Positions 9,044 to 20,196 of a DNA stretch of 64,000 nt are shown one piece after another; within the stretch, counting starts at the first letter, position 1; each line of letters begins with the position of its first letter. Source of the stretch: Adiantum capillus-veneris (Eukaryota; Streptophyta; Polypodiopsida; Polypodiales; Pteridaceae); contig CM043945.1 in assembly GCA_014529385.2 (NCBI GenBank), positions 149,283,241 to 149,347,240 on the forward strand. The letters run 5' to 3'. The position numbers were made by a program, and so were the translations under genes. Below the pieces are notes generated by a model. It ran no database searches and was not told the DNA's origin. It saw only the letters and a program-made list of their open reading frames with translations.

Positions 9044-11516
9044 CACAAGGACTTAGAGAGGTATTCCTACTAACATTCGTGTGATGGTTGCTTGATTTAG
9101 TTTAGGCTAAAGAAAGCATTTTTTTAAAGTAGATCTGGAAGAGATTATTCCAAGATCAAGTGGATAGCCATGAAGCATGTGTCTTGCCGAGGGTCTGCGA
9201 GCGACTAGGTAGATTTAGTTAGTATTTGTAGATTAGAGTAGTTGGTGGTGGTTGAGTGACTTGTGAGGTGATAAAAGTGTTTGCTAGCCGTGTGTGGCAT
9301 TCAAGCATTTTTCTACTCATAAATGCAAAACCCCATATGATTTGTAGGAGTAGCTTTAGGTAAGTGATCTGACCTGATCTAGTACTATTCATCACTGATT
9401 TATTTGCTAAATTGCTTGTTTGCATTTAGAATCTCAAAAAAGTTTGCTTTTGAGAAAAAAATGCAATAAACAGATTTTTGTTGACATTTTTGCATGGCTG
9501 ATTGGTGCTGAGCATACAAGAGGGCATGTGCGAGTGGTCTATGAACAAAAAATGCAATTCTGTAAACTTGGACATCATACATCTATGATGTCTCAACGGG
9601 CATATGGAGACCAAATTTGAAAAATCTGACTGCACCAGAGTGTTCAAAAGGGGTACACATTGAAACTAGAGTTTTGACCAACTCTTGAAACCCAAAAGGT
9701 AAAAAAATGGAGTGTCTGAAATGAAAAATAGAAAAACTTGTGATTTTGAGCACATTTTTGCATGAAAATTGGTAAAAGTGCTTGAAAACTAGTGCTAGAG
9801 ACTTGGAGATGCTTGTGAATGAATTCTGTCCAAAAATTCATTATCAGCAGACATCATACGCTTATGATGTTTAAGGGGCGATTTTGGCAGCAAATTTAAA
9901 CTTTTGACATTATACCCATCTTTTGCATGTTGTGTTGAGCACATACACCAAATTTCATATCGTTTGGGCTTATAGATTGAAAATTGGGCGAATTTTACTT
10001 TTTCAAGGGATTTCTTATCAAAAGGGATAATTTTGTGCATTTTTGAGATCCAAAATTTATTGTGAACACATATTCTTGTTGTACACACCAAGGGGCACCT
10101 ATGGTAGAAACAAAACTGAATTTGGACCACCTGGACATCATACGCGTATGATGTCTTAAAGGCCAGATTTGAGGTTAAAAGTTACAACTGAGTGCACCCT
10201 TGTGATCTACAGCATTTAGGAAGCATATAGGCCAAATTTCATCAAATTTGAAGCATTTTTGGGCTTGCAAAGACCACAAGACCACAAGGCACATCTAGAC
10301 AAAGTGATTGCTTAAATTGATCATAATTTGCAGAAAAAGTGGTGAAATTCAATTCTAAAACTTGCTCTGAGTTTCTAGTGTAGTGAGGAACATCTGGAGT
10401 GAAATTCACTTCAATTTGATCAGTTAGACATCATACGTGTATGATGTCTAAAGGGCACTTTTAGGGACCAAAATTGAAATATGAGCTTACCAGGGTTTTA
10501 AGCACCATAAGACAAGCCTACAGACCAAGTTTGGGCCAATTCTAAGCACATAGACATCATACGTGTATGATGTCTCAAGGCCAAATCTAATAGTCCAGTT
10601 ACACTTTTGACCACATAGAGGGTTGGGAAATGATGTGTTAGGCTTGCTTGCAAAATTTCAACTCATTTGGTCACCTACTTTTGCATTTAACGAGATTTTT
10701 GTAGATACAAGAAGGTAAAGGTGAAAAAGTGGTAATTTTGAGCAATTTTGACATCCAAAATTTGATGTGATCACATATTCTTGTTGTTTGCATCAAGGAG
10801 TACCCTGAGTAGAAGCATAAGTGAAATCTGAGCAAAAAGACATCATAGCATATGATGTCTTAGAGGCCATATTTGGGTCAAATCAGACATTTGAGTATAC
10901 CCTAGTGTCCTAGAGCATAAAAGAAAACCCTAGCCAAAATAAAAAAGTGTTCAAATTGAATTTGAAAGTTTCTAAGAGTTGCTTTAGTGAGGAGTCATTG
11001 GAATAAAAGTCACTTCATTCTGCCACAAAAGACATCATACGTGTATGATGTCTCAAGTGCCAAATTAGAAGTGAAAACTTGCAACTGAGACTTGGAGTGA
11101 TTAGAGTAGATAAAGGACAGTCTACAATTAAATTTTGGAGAAATTATAAGCCAGTAGACATCATACACGTATGAAGTCTCCAGGCACAGATTGACTGTTT
11201 TGGCCATAACTTGAGCAGAAACTTTTTTTAATCAAAACGAAGCTCCAAAGTAGCTCTACAATGTTTGGTGTCAACCCTAAACAACGATCAAAGACCCTAT
11301 GGGTCATTCATTGTTGGTCAGCGTCTGAAAAAACATCGTTTAAGGCCTCAAAATTCATTTTAAAGTTAGTGGTGTCTAAAACCGACAATTTGAGAGAATT
11401 GTGAGAAAATGGTCGTGGTTTTGGACATAGTTTCAACTTTTCCCTAACCAAAGAACTTGAACACATTGGAATAAGCCTGCTTGCATTGAGCTAGAGAGTT
11501 GTTAAGCCCAGAGATC
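9044..11516 (+). other. Element A untranslated leader, 2.5 kb
   Basis: Long non-coding interval between primer site and gag, AT-rich, with no frame above ~110 codons and none convincing. From 9,571 to 11,179 it is built from diverged modules each carrying one palindrome (listed separately). The last ~300 bp (TTGGCCATAACTTGAGC onward) match element D on the opposite strand around 58,000-58,260, which shows this leader belongs to the family and is not host DNA. Confidence 0.7.
9571..11179. repeat. Eight dispersed ~24-bp palindromes in the element A leader
   Basis: Half-site AGACATCATACG followed by its mirror complement occurs at 9571-9593, 9849-9872, 10134-10155 (perfect dyad), 10426-10449, 10552-10575, 10838-10860, 11030-11053 and 11156-11179. 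Spacing is irregular, about 100-290 bp. The downstream flank is partly kept too (CTCAAGGCCAAATTTG-like), so the unit is a larger diverged repeat with the palindrome as its most conserved core. Element D keeps two of them at matching places. Confidence 0.9.
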
Positions 11517-13410
11517 ATGTTCTCTTTAGCGTCAAACTTAGCTTATACAAGATTCAAAATCCCAGTGATAGAGGAGCATTCGCCCATAATGGATCTTCCA
11601 AACTTGCAATTGATAAAGACCAAGCTTGTTGAGATAGATTGGATGACAAATCATGAGAGTGAAGGATTTTATAGATACATTGATGCTCAACCTTTATAGG
11701 TGGTCAGAACCATACCCAGAAGAGCCGATGGATTACAAGCTCTTATATGTCTATACATACGGAGTCGACTATCAATGGAAGTCTATAGTTGTTGACAAGT
11801 ATGGATGAGAATACAGAGCTATATAAGCACATATCCATGTACTACATTAGGAATAGGTGGATATTTGGTCAATGAAGGACCACAATACCTCCACCAAACA
11901 CGAGAATTCCTACAAGAATTCCAAAATGGGAGCCACCTTGATTCCCTTCTAGAGCATAACGAGAGATGAAATGAATACAAAGGTGGTAAACATGCCCTCT
12001 CGAGGACCAATTTCCAATAGAATCCCTTTAAAGAAGAACCTAGCAATAGTGGAAGGCTTGAAACGAGGTAAGGATTGGGAGAGTCTAGGGTTAAACTTGT
12101 AGATAATCGGCCAGTTAGACCAATTTCCAATAGAATCCCTTTAAAGAAGAACCTAGCAATAGTGGAAGGCTTGGAACGAGGTAAGGATTGGGAGAGTCTA
12201 GGGTTAAACTTGTAGACAATCGGCCAGTTAGACCATCCCAGATCCAAAAAAAATGGGTAAACAAGAAATATGACGGAGGTAAAGATCTGAGAGATCACTA
12301 CCTATGATAAGGAGCAAGACGCTAAATGAATTGATCAAAGAATCTCTTTATCTAATGGATAACTGTGAGAAATATAAAGAAAATGATTGTAAGAGTCAAG
12401 CGGACAACACATCCTCTTAGCACAATGATTCACAGAAGATGAGTGAGTCCATTGCAAAACTAGCGGCACCTATGGATCAAGAAAATTTTATCAATGAAAT
12501 GGTCAAGAGGCTAATTAGCTCCTCTTGTAAATGCTGATTTGAGGGAGACTAAGTGGTGCAAAATTGAGAGAAAATGGACAAACCATACGAGAGAAGAGTG
12601 TTACTATGGCATGGAATATGCTAGGGAGAGGTATGTACAACCTGCTCTAGTAGGACCTCCTCCACCTAGATACGCTATGGGGAATGTGCCAGGACCAGTA
12701 GCAATTTCAATACCACAGACTATCTTAGGACAACAACCTACACTACCAGGTGCTAGAATGCATGTAGACATGAGTTACACACCAATGATAGAAGCATCTA
12801 ATAAACAAGCACTAGTAATACTACAATGTATTATAGCAACCATAGTAGGTACTACCCTTCGAAGAAACATAAGATGAGAGAAACAAATGGAGTGGTGAGT
12901 CTGGTACAACCTCCACCTCCTACATTTTGACATGAAGAAATAAGGTATGAGATGGATGAAAGGACATTGTGGTTCATTGTGAATAGAGGCTTATCTAGGT
13001 CAGAGCGTGTTTACAGCCAAGAGGAAATGCAAGAAGAAGCTCCTCAACTAGAGATAGATTGTCACAAAAGCCATGACAACCACTTGGTCAAACAATGTCC
13101 TCAGACGAAGATCACACAAGTAAATGCCTATTGTCTTGACTGTGGAATCACACTAACTTGATCCCCAACTGTCTAAAAAACCTATGAAACATGGCTCAAA
13201 AACAACCAAATCCAAGAACAGAGGTGGATGACATATCTAATTGTGGAACTAGAAAACGACAAGTTTGAAATGTGCAAGAAAATGATTCAAACAACCCAAG
13301 CTTTACTAGAACCACAAGTTGGAATACGTGAGGGTGTGATCCTTGTCCCACCTACACTAATAGTCCCACCAAACCAGGAACAAATAGAGTTGGGTGTTCT
13401 AGCCTCATGA
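11517..13410 (+). pseudogene. Element A gag, heavily frameshifted
   Basis: ATG 11517 is chosen because the following LAYTRFKIPVIEE aligns with the gag start of element D. Frames then break up: a 113-bp duplication at 12,008, a readable piece at 12,539-12,877 (WCKIERKWTNHTREECYYGMEYARERY), a zinc-binding piece at 12,952-13,161 (CHKSHDNHLVKQC, and YCLDCGITLT, a decayed C-x2-C-x3-H-x4-C knuckle) and a C-terminal piece at 13,228-13,410 (KKMIQTTQALLEPQVG). Every piece has a counterpart in element D. It would encode capsid and nucleocapsid, and is not translatable now. Relative to D it lacks a Lys/Glu-rich segment before 13,161. Confidence 0.7.
12008..12233. repeat. 113-bp tandem duplication in element A gag
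   Basis: Two head-to-tail units (12008-12120 and 12121-12233) beginning CAATTTCCAATAG, with about two mismatches. The length is not a multiple of three, so it breaks the gag frame. Element D lacks it. Confidence 0.9.
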
Positions 13411-13502
13411 GCACGGACCAAAGCTCAAGGACCGAGCATCACAGCCAAGGATAGTGTTGAATACCATCGATAACTCTTTCAAGGGATTTCACATAGCTGT
13501 AC

Positions 13503-14493
13503 ATGACAGTTGTTAAAGATATATATGGTCTTGACAAATTGTGGAAACAAGTCAGAGAGGCCAACAAAGAAAGTGAGATAAGCAGACGAGTAAACCAAAC
13601 GGGTCATGGAAGAGGAGTGTCTCTTCCACCAATAGAGGAATTTGAAACTGGACCTCAAATGAATCTAGAAGTGGAATCATATTGGGGAGACAAAGGATCT
13701 GTACAGTCTATAGACAGTCAACCCCATTCAATAAGAATACTACCGTCCTATACGGGAGAGCACAAGGCCAAATAAGATGTTATTCTAGTCCCATCACAGA
13801 GACTGTCTTCCAACAAGGTCATCAACTGGTTGATAGAAATTTTGTCAACATCAGTCACTTGTACCATAACGTTAACTGAGTTGCTCAAAATACGACCAAA
13901 CATGTGGGCTACTGTGGGAAAATGCCTAGAGAAATTTGGTGTAAAAAAATCAATGACTCTAATCGAGGAAGGGATCAAGGAGCTGGAAATGCCTCAACTC
14001 AACACTAGGCCAATGCCACTAAACAAGGTAGACAAGTACTATGAGGGAGAAGATGGGAACACCACTCTTCCTCTGGAGTTCCACAGTGTAAAAACCATGG
14101 GAATCCTTGATAGTGGAGCTGGTGTTTCCATCACAACAAAAGAGATCTAGAAAAAATGGGAAAAACCAACAATGAGGGATACAAGGATGAAACTGAAGCT
14201 TGCACAGACACACAGAAAGGCCCATAGGACTGCTAGAAAAAGTAGTTGTTACTTCTTGTGGCATTGAATATGAGCAAACCTTTGCTATTGTCAATTTTGG
14301 CAAGAAGAAAAATTACAACATAATACAGGGAAGACCGTTCATGCGCCAATTGAAAATGGTCGAGGATTGGGGTTATGACCATATCTACCTGAGACATATG
14401 AAAACCACGATGAAAATAAATCTTAAGGACCATAGTTACAATGATGTGACAAGAACCCCAGTAGAAGAGTTTGATTCCACTATCGTAGCATGA
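13503..14493 (+). pseudogene. Element A protease region
   Basis: Pieces in two frames. 13,503-13,775 is a gag-protease link; 13,830-14,150 holds KYYEGEDGNTTLP and the retropepsin active site GILDSGAGVSITTK, stopping at TAG where the B copy reads on; 14,200-14,493 in another frame holds the C-terminal half with IIQGRPFMRQL. The layout equals the protease of elements B and C, so A, B, C and D are one clade. One frameshift (~14,190) and one stop inactivate it. Confidence 0.75.
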
Positions 14494-14640
14494 TCAAAAC
14501 TTCGAGCATGGTTTGGGCAAGCCTAAAGAATTGTGGATGTGTGGAGCTTCCCAATGCAGAAGCTTAAAGCAAGAGGAAGGCATCCTTGAAAGGGCAATTG
14601 AAGATAAGGATTATATCCCGGAACCCTTTCCTGAGGAAGC

Positions 14641-15720
14641 ATGCCACTTGAATGGGAGCACATCTTGGCTACTCTAGATGTGTGTGCTATTCAAGATGAT
14701 CCAACAACAAATTTTTGTGATGAAGATGGCTATGATGTTGTTCCTTACTTTGCAGTGAGTGTGATCCAAGAAAACAAAACCGAAGAAGAAGACAAGTTCG
14801 ATGACTCCGTAAAACACTTGAAGTTTCAAGAAGACGCTGACAACGAAAATCCAGAAAACCTAGCAAGTGACATAAATGACACTTTAATAATTGCACGGTT
14901 TTATGATTTTCCAGATCAAAACCCTAAGAACCAATGTCACCACTACAAGAATAAAGTGTATCAAAAGTGGATTCCAAAATCCTCAATGGAAATGCAAATA
15001 CAACAAGCATCCTCATATGTGGCTCCCATACATGAAGAAAAGAATCAGCCAAGAAGAACACATCCATGTCAACGAGCTACCAACACTCTAATCAACTAGA
15101 TACCAAAGTGTAACCTTGCTGAGGATATTAGTGATAGTGATGATTCTTATTACATTTCTTACCAAATACTCATGTCATCACCATTACTAGCAACTTACAT
15201 GACAACCAAAGATAGCCAAAAGAAAAGAACAACAAGTCAGTGCCAAAAAGCTTGACAAAGCTGGATACCAAAGAGCCAGCTTGGCCAAAAGCAGGTATGG
15301 ATCAAGAAGACCAAGATCTTTGATGAAAAATCACAAGATCCAATGCCAAACGGGACAAAGGAAAAGCCTGCAAGAGTATCTAGGAAAAACACAAAGTTGC
15401 AAGCTTCCACAACTCAGGTTTGGGTTCCAAAGAAGTTGATTCAAGCACAAAGAGGTCAAGAGTTTATTTGGACTCCAAAACAATTAAAGGATCAATTCCC
15501 AATGCTTGAATCTCGTCCCATCAACCAAGTGTACAAGAGCTGAAGCAAAGACCGCTGAAGACTCACACACACAAAGACGAGGTGGATCCCAAAGAAGTCT
15601 CTTCAAACACAAACAAAGCAGGGACAAGTATGGGTTCCCAAACAAGTAGCATCAACAAAACAGCCAGTAATCACAAAGAAGTGGGTCCCAAAGGAAACCA
15701 TTAAACCCACCGTCACTGCA
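14641..15720 (+). pseudogene. Element A acidic block and Trp-Pro-Lys repeat tail
   Basis: A 152-residue frame (14,641-15,099) is acidic, then from about 14,960 basic with QKWIPKSS. Later frames to ~15,720 repeat the short motif W-[IV]-P-K: QSWIPKSQL, QVWIKKTK, TQVWVPKKL, FIWTPKQL, RWIPKKSL, GQVWVPKQV, TKKWVPKET. Element B has the same kind of tail fused to its post-integrase domain (22,056-22,661). In A it directly follows protease, so RT, RNase H and integrase are missing between them. Function is unknown; a basic/aromatic linear repeat could bind nucleic acid or chromatin, which is inference. Confidence 0.55.
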
Positions 15721-16145
15721 CTATCTCTTGAATTCTTTCAATTCCTCCTTTGGTTACAATATAGTTAGAAGAGAGCTCACTTCAAGCATGAACCCAGTCT
15801 AAGAAACAACACCAAATACGACAGCCAACCACAAGGCTAAAATGGATCCCAAAGAAGCATCAAATAGATATGTAAGCCTTCAAAAAATCTCTACAACCTT
15901 CAATCAAGCAAAATGGCACATGAGCTTCAAACATTGTCACAATGCTTAGAATAGGAAGCCTTGCCAGCAAATGCCAATAAGAAAATTGCTTATACCCACA
16001 TCTTGCACATCATAAATCTTTTCCATGCATTGACTGTGTATGCATAATAGGGCCACATTACAAGGCATTCATAGGCACATCTCTTGATTGCCCGAGCACA
16101 ACACATACCCTTGGCGATACCCTGTTGTCAAGGAGGACTCCAAAT
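15721..16145 (+). other. Non-coding 3' stretch of element A
   Basis: No frame or domain recognised. The stretch leads into a polypurine tract and so is probably 3' untranslated element sequence. Confidence 0.3.
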
Positions 16146-16158
16146 AGAAGGGGGGAGG
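16146..16158 (+). promoter_or_regulatory. Candidate polypurine tract
   Basis: AGAAGGGGGGAGG, the form expected for plus-strand priming just before a 3' LTR. The next TG (16168, TGCGGACC) does not match the TGTTGAGG start of the element A LTR, so either the tract belongs to another family or the 3' LTR was replaced. Confidence 0.45.
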
Positions 16159-16167
16159 CATTCTTAA

Positions 16168-17271
16168 TGCGGACCTAATATTATGAATATTAGAGGAAAA
16201 TGTTTTGTGAATTGCATTGAATTTTTGCATTTGATTTTGATGATTTTGTGACAAATTTAGAGTATATGCCCTCATAATAGCATTACAAGAGGAGCACGGG
16301 GACAAAAGCCATATATGAACCCCTAGGGACATGTGTACAATGTACATAGCAGTAGAATTCTATTAGAATCATTTTGTTTTTGGTTGGGTTGATTTTTGTT
16401 TTATTTCAATCTTTTTGAGGTTTCAAAAAAAAGGGGAAAAATTTCCATAATCCAGATGAAGAAAAGATTGAAGAGATGCCTAAAGCAGTACAAAGAAGAA
16501 GAAGATACAGAAAAATGACAAAACTTCACGAGGTGTCTCGAAAGCCAAAAATGACTGAGAATGGTCATAAAACTCTGGGATGTCCTGTAAGGACAAAGAA
16601 AGTTGGTGATGTGACTAAACAAAAGCACCCATCAAGAGTAAATTTTCCATCAGACATTTCATGCAACTACAAGGCCGTATACAGGAAGTAGATCTTTATA
16701 CCGTAAACTTCTATCTTGTATGTGACTTAATGAAGCCTAACAAACAAAAGGGACTAACAATACGGATAGGAACAAAAGGGGCAGAAATGATAGTTCAATA
16801 ATCTATCATGATAGAGCCTTTTGCAGGAGCAACCAAGAGTCAAGCCAAATTCTTGTCATCATCATTGGTTCTACATAATTTGGCAGCCAAAAGGTGATAG
16901 AGATGCCCATCATCCTTTATCGAGACTCAAATCCAAAAAGTTAGCTTCTAAAGCCAAATCAAGCCAAACTTTGTCAGGAGGCTATGAATAGAGGATACAA
17001 GCTAAGGGTTTATATATATATATAAGTCTAATCCTTTGTCAAAGATACAAATTTTTCAAATCTGAAGCCATGGCAACCATCTCCATACCATGTACATCAT
17101 GTATATGAGGTTTGGAGACAAAGGGACAATGATAGCCCATCGATGATGAATGATGTTGGATGAAGCCCTTTTGATGCAAGTTATTAACTTGAGGAATTAA
17201 TTGGCATTTGTCAAGCTTTAATTAAGTCATGTATCAAGTAGAAGCACTATAATGATTTACACAGCACAAAA
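16168..17271. other. Unassigned 1.1 kb, possibly LTR remains
   Basis: AT-rich. It begins with an inverted repeat CTAATATT/AATATTAG around 16,175-16,200 and includes a short Lys/Arg-rich frame (16,476-16,691, RRRRYRKMTK) of unknown meaning and a (TA)n run near 17,012. No primer site or second edge found. Confidence 0.3.
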
Positions 17272-17667
17272 ATGCTAACAGTGGCAAATGTGACTGATCA
17301 CCTTGATGCAGGAACAAAGGAGTCACCAACGAAGAAGAGCAAACACTCATTGCAAAGGATCATCCCTTTCTTGGGCATAAAATCTTTTGAGATGGGAGAT
17401 ACGGTGACTGCTAATGGAGCTTTCAAGGGACAACAAGCCTCTGCTACTTCCTTGAGTGGGAAATTGAGACTTCATGTCCAAAGCTACGTTGACAAAGAGG
17501 ACTTTTTCATATCCCCTCTCCAACATGAGGATGTTAACCTCGGGGCACCATGGTTCAACCGCATGGGTGCCAATATGAAGTTCCCTAAAAGAAGAACTTA
17601 TTTCACCTACAAGGAAAATAACATGTATATAGATGCTAATGAGTCGGTCATACTGTACCTCTTGTAA
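17272..17667 (+). pseudogene. Retropepsin-like C-terminal half of another gypsy family
   Basis: 131 residues. The stretch LRLHVQSYVDKEDFFISPL ending in DVNLGAPWFNRMGAN has the flap-to-LG[RA]PW layout of retropepsin-like domains, but the N-terminal active-site half is absent and the sequence is unlike the protease of element B right behind it. It ends at a TAA, after which element B sequence starts around 17,700. I read it as a scrap of a different gypsy element left at an insertion or recombination junction. Confidence 0.45.
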
Positions 17668-17704
17668 ATGCTTTTGATAAAACTTCAGAGAATAACGGGG
17701 CTAA

Positions 17705-18073
17705 TTGCAAAATTTTATGGGAAAATTGAAACACAAAAGGGATAATAAAGAGATTAGATTTGTTCCAATGAACAAAGTCAGAGAATACTACGAAGGGGAA
17801 GAAGGGAACACAACCCTTCCAGTGAAATATAATGGCATAGAAACCATGGCAATACTGGATAGTGGGGCAGGCATAGCCATAGCCACGAAAGTAGTATGGG
17901 AATCCTGGGGACAACCAGCCATTAGACAAACTCAAATGAAATTGCAATTGCCTGATGGACATATCAAAAGACCTTTAGAACTGCTTGAAAAAGTGATAGT
18001 TAATTCTTGTGGAATTGATTATCAACACACTTTTGCAGCAGTGGACTTTGGAAAGAAACTCAATTATGAATAG
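17705..18073 (+). pseudogene. Element B protease
   Basis: 122 residues with REYYEGEEGNTTLP and the retropepsin active site AILDSGAGIAIATK, then LELLEKVIVNSCGI. The frame stops at TAG 18071-18073 before the expected LGRPF segment, which is present in the A and C relatives. The first residues may not be native because the fragment junction is near 17,700. This protease would cut the gag-pol polyprotein. Confidence 0.75.
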
Positions 18074-18476
18074 ACATGACGTAATTCCCATCCAAATGAT
18101 CTCAACCCTTCACATTGAAGAGAAATTTCGAAACCCAAGGACTTGATGAAAGCTCAACAAGTTCTTCCAGAACTCTACAATGATGCAACAGATGAGTTAG
18201 AAGAACACTCAGCTACCTCAGATGATTCGGGGTCGAAAAAAGAACATGTGAGAGCTAAGCTACTCATGAAAAGAGGGGATGAAAAGTTTTTTGACTTTCC
18301 TAACTAGAAATCGAGAAGACAAAAATGGTATAGATGAAAAAGAGACATGAGAAATTTGAAAGCTATACCTATGCCATCAATCTCCAGTAGAACACAGTAA
18401 AGATGCAGATATCTTTTTTTGGTCTTATAAGGATCTCAAAGGTGTTGATCTAGAAATCTGTCAACATATCATACCC
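18074..18476 (+). other. Decayed spacer between element B protease and RT
   Basis: Short frames only. The DNA includes an acidic stretch (EEHSATSDDSGSKKE-like in one frame) comparable to the linker between protease and RT in element C. No domain recognised. Confidence 0.35.
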
Positions 18477-19342
18477 ATGATAGATGATGCGAAACCAAGT
18501 AGACAAAGGCCATACACATATAGTAAAACATTTGTCAGAGAGATCAAAGAAGAGATTGAAAAGCTAAAGGAGGCCAAATCCATCTATGAAATTGAACACA
18601 TAGATTGGGTGTCTCCAATTGTGGTAGTACCCAAGAAAAATGGAAAATTACGAGTGTGTGTCAATCTCAAGAAAGTGAATGCAGCTACCATTAGAGGCAA
18701 ATTTCCTCTTCCAATCACTGAGCATGTTTTAGAATGAGTTGCAAGAAAAGAAGCTTACAACTTTTTAGATGGCGTTTTGGGATACAATCAACTTTTGGTT
18801 GATCCCAAAGACCAACATAAAATTGTATTTGCAACTCAATGGGGTACTTTTACCTATTGGGTTATGCCTTTTGGGTTAACTAGTGCTCCTGTCACCTTTC
18901 AAAGATTGATCAGCCATGCTTTTAAAGAATAGCTTTGCAATTTCTTGGAAGTATATATGGATGATCTATGTGTACATTCATCAATCCAAGCTGATCATTT
19001 TGAATGCCTCAAAAAGGTATTCGAAAAATGTAGACTTTATAGGATTTGCTTAAATCATGAGAAGTGCACATTCATGGGTAGACAAGGAAAAATTCTTGGA
19101 CATATAGTGTCTAAAAATGGCATAGCTATTGATATGGACAAAATTCATGTTATTGCTGATTTGCCTGGACAGACAACAGTCAAGGGGTTCTTCATGGGAC
19201 ATTGTGGATATTACAGACGGTTCATTTCCATGTACGCTATAATTGCAAAACCCATGTACAGTTTGATCACACACTTTGAATGGACTGATGAATGTGAAGA
19301 ATCCTTCATGAAGCTTAATATTGAAAGCACCAGATTGGAATA
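18477..19342 (+). pseudogene. Element B reverse transcriptase
   Basis: One frame with stops at TGA 18735-18737 and TAG near 18,930. RT motifs: HIDWVSPIVVVPKKNGKLR; then a changed FLDGVLGYNQ where FLDGYSGYNQ is usual; VMPFGLTSAP; catalytic VYMDDLCVHSS; thumb ILGHIVSKNG and GYYRRFI. The TGA lies where element C has an Arg codon, fitting CGA to TGA. The last residues (from about 19,300) leave the RT pattern because of a frameshift into RNase H. Confidence 0.8.
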
Positions 19343-19344
19343 AG

Positions 19345-19895
19345 ATATTCCACATACATGTAGATGCTTCCAATTTTGCCATCGGGTGTATACTAGCTCA
19401 ACTAGGAGATGGGAAAATTGATTTTCCTTTTCTTATGCTAGCCGATAGTTGAACATGGTAGAAAAGAATTATACCACCACCAAGAGGGAAGGACTAGGAA
19501 TGCTCTATGTTGTAAAAAAGTATAGACATTACTTATTAGCTAATAAATTTGTGTTCTTTGTGGACCACCAAGCCTTATTGTACTTGATCAACAAGCCATG
19601 CAACACATGAAGAACAGTGAGATGGTTCATCATTCTTCTTGAATTTGATTTCACTATAGTTGTAAAAAAGGGCACTACTTATCAAAGAGCAGATCATTTT
19701 TCAAGGATTGTTTTAGGAGCACCACCTAAAGGAGTAGATGATGATCTACCAAATTCATATATGTTCTCCATGGAAATGATACCTCGATGGTCGGAAAACA
19801 TGGTATCATTGATGACCATAGCTCAAGTGGATTCGCAATTACCACTTCCTATTAAAATCGGATTAATTCACAATCAGCTATGTATCAATTACTAG
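19345..19895 (+). pseudogene. Element B RNase H and connection
   Basis: In pieces: HVDASNFAIGCILAQ (first catalytic Asp), then NYTTTKREGLGMLY (Glu), FFVDHQALLYLINKP (Asp) and FDFTIVVKKGTTYQRADHFSR (last Asp). A second frame, 19,617-19,895, carries the end and a linker with GVDDDLPNS that matches GVDDELPNT in element C. Several stops and at least one frameshift. Confidence 0.7.
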
Positions 19896-20190
19896 CTGGA
19901 AGGCTATACAAAAGAAATCGGGATGGAATTTTGCTTTATGCATTAATCTTGAGGAGAAAACCCAATACCTAAGTCAAGCACATATTACCATAGTAGGGCT
20001 TCACTTTGCGGAAGACCAAACTATGCGACGGATCTTGAGACTTGGAGTATTTTGGCCAACTATGAGGAGTGATGTTCATTCTTTTGTGAAAAATTGTCCT
20101 CAATGTAAAAAACAAACACCCATACCTCATGTAACATTGTTCCAAATGTCACCTATTCCTAAGTGGAGTAACTATCTATCTACTTACTTA
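19896..20190 (+). pseudogene. Element B first integrase H2C2 zinc domain
   Basis: Read in two frames: YQLLAGRLYKRNRDGILL and then YLSQAHITIVGLHFAEDQ, RLGVFWPTMRSDVHSF, VKNCPQCKK. His-His-Cys-Cys spacing and the FWPTM motif are those of the integrase N-terminal domain. A second complete H2C2 domain follows 250 bp later, so the element carries two in tandem. Confidence 0.6.
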
Positions 20191-20196
20191 TCAAGC

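Noticed and set aside
9571-11179. Repeated palindromes with regular-looking gaps, CRISPR-like at first sight
   Set aside because: Spacing is irregular (about 100-290 bp), flanks are also repeated, and the place is a retrotransposon leader in plant DNA.
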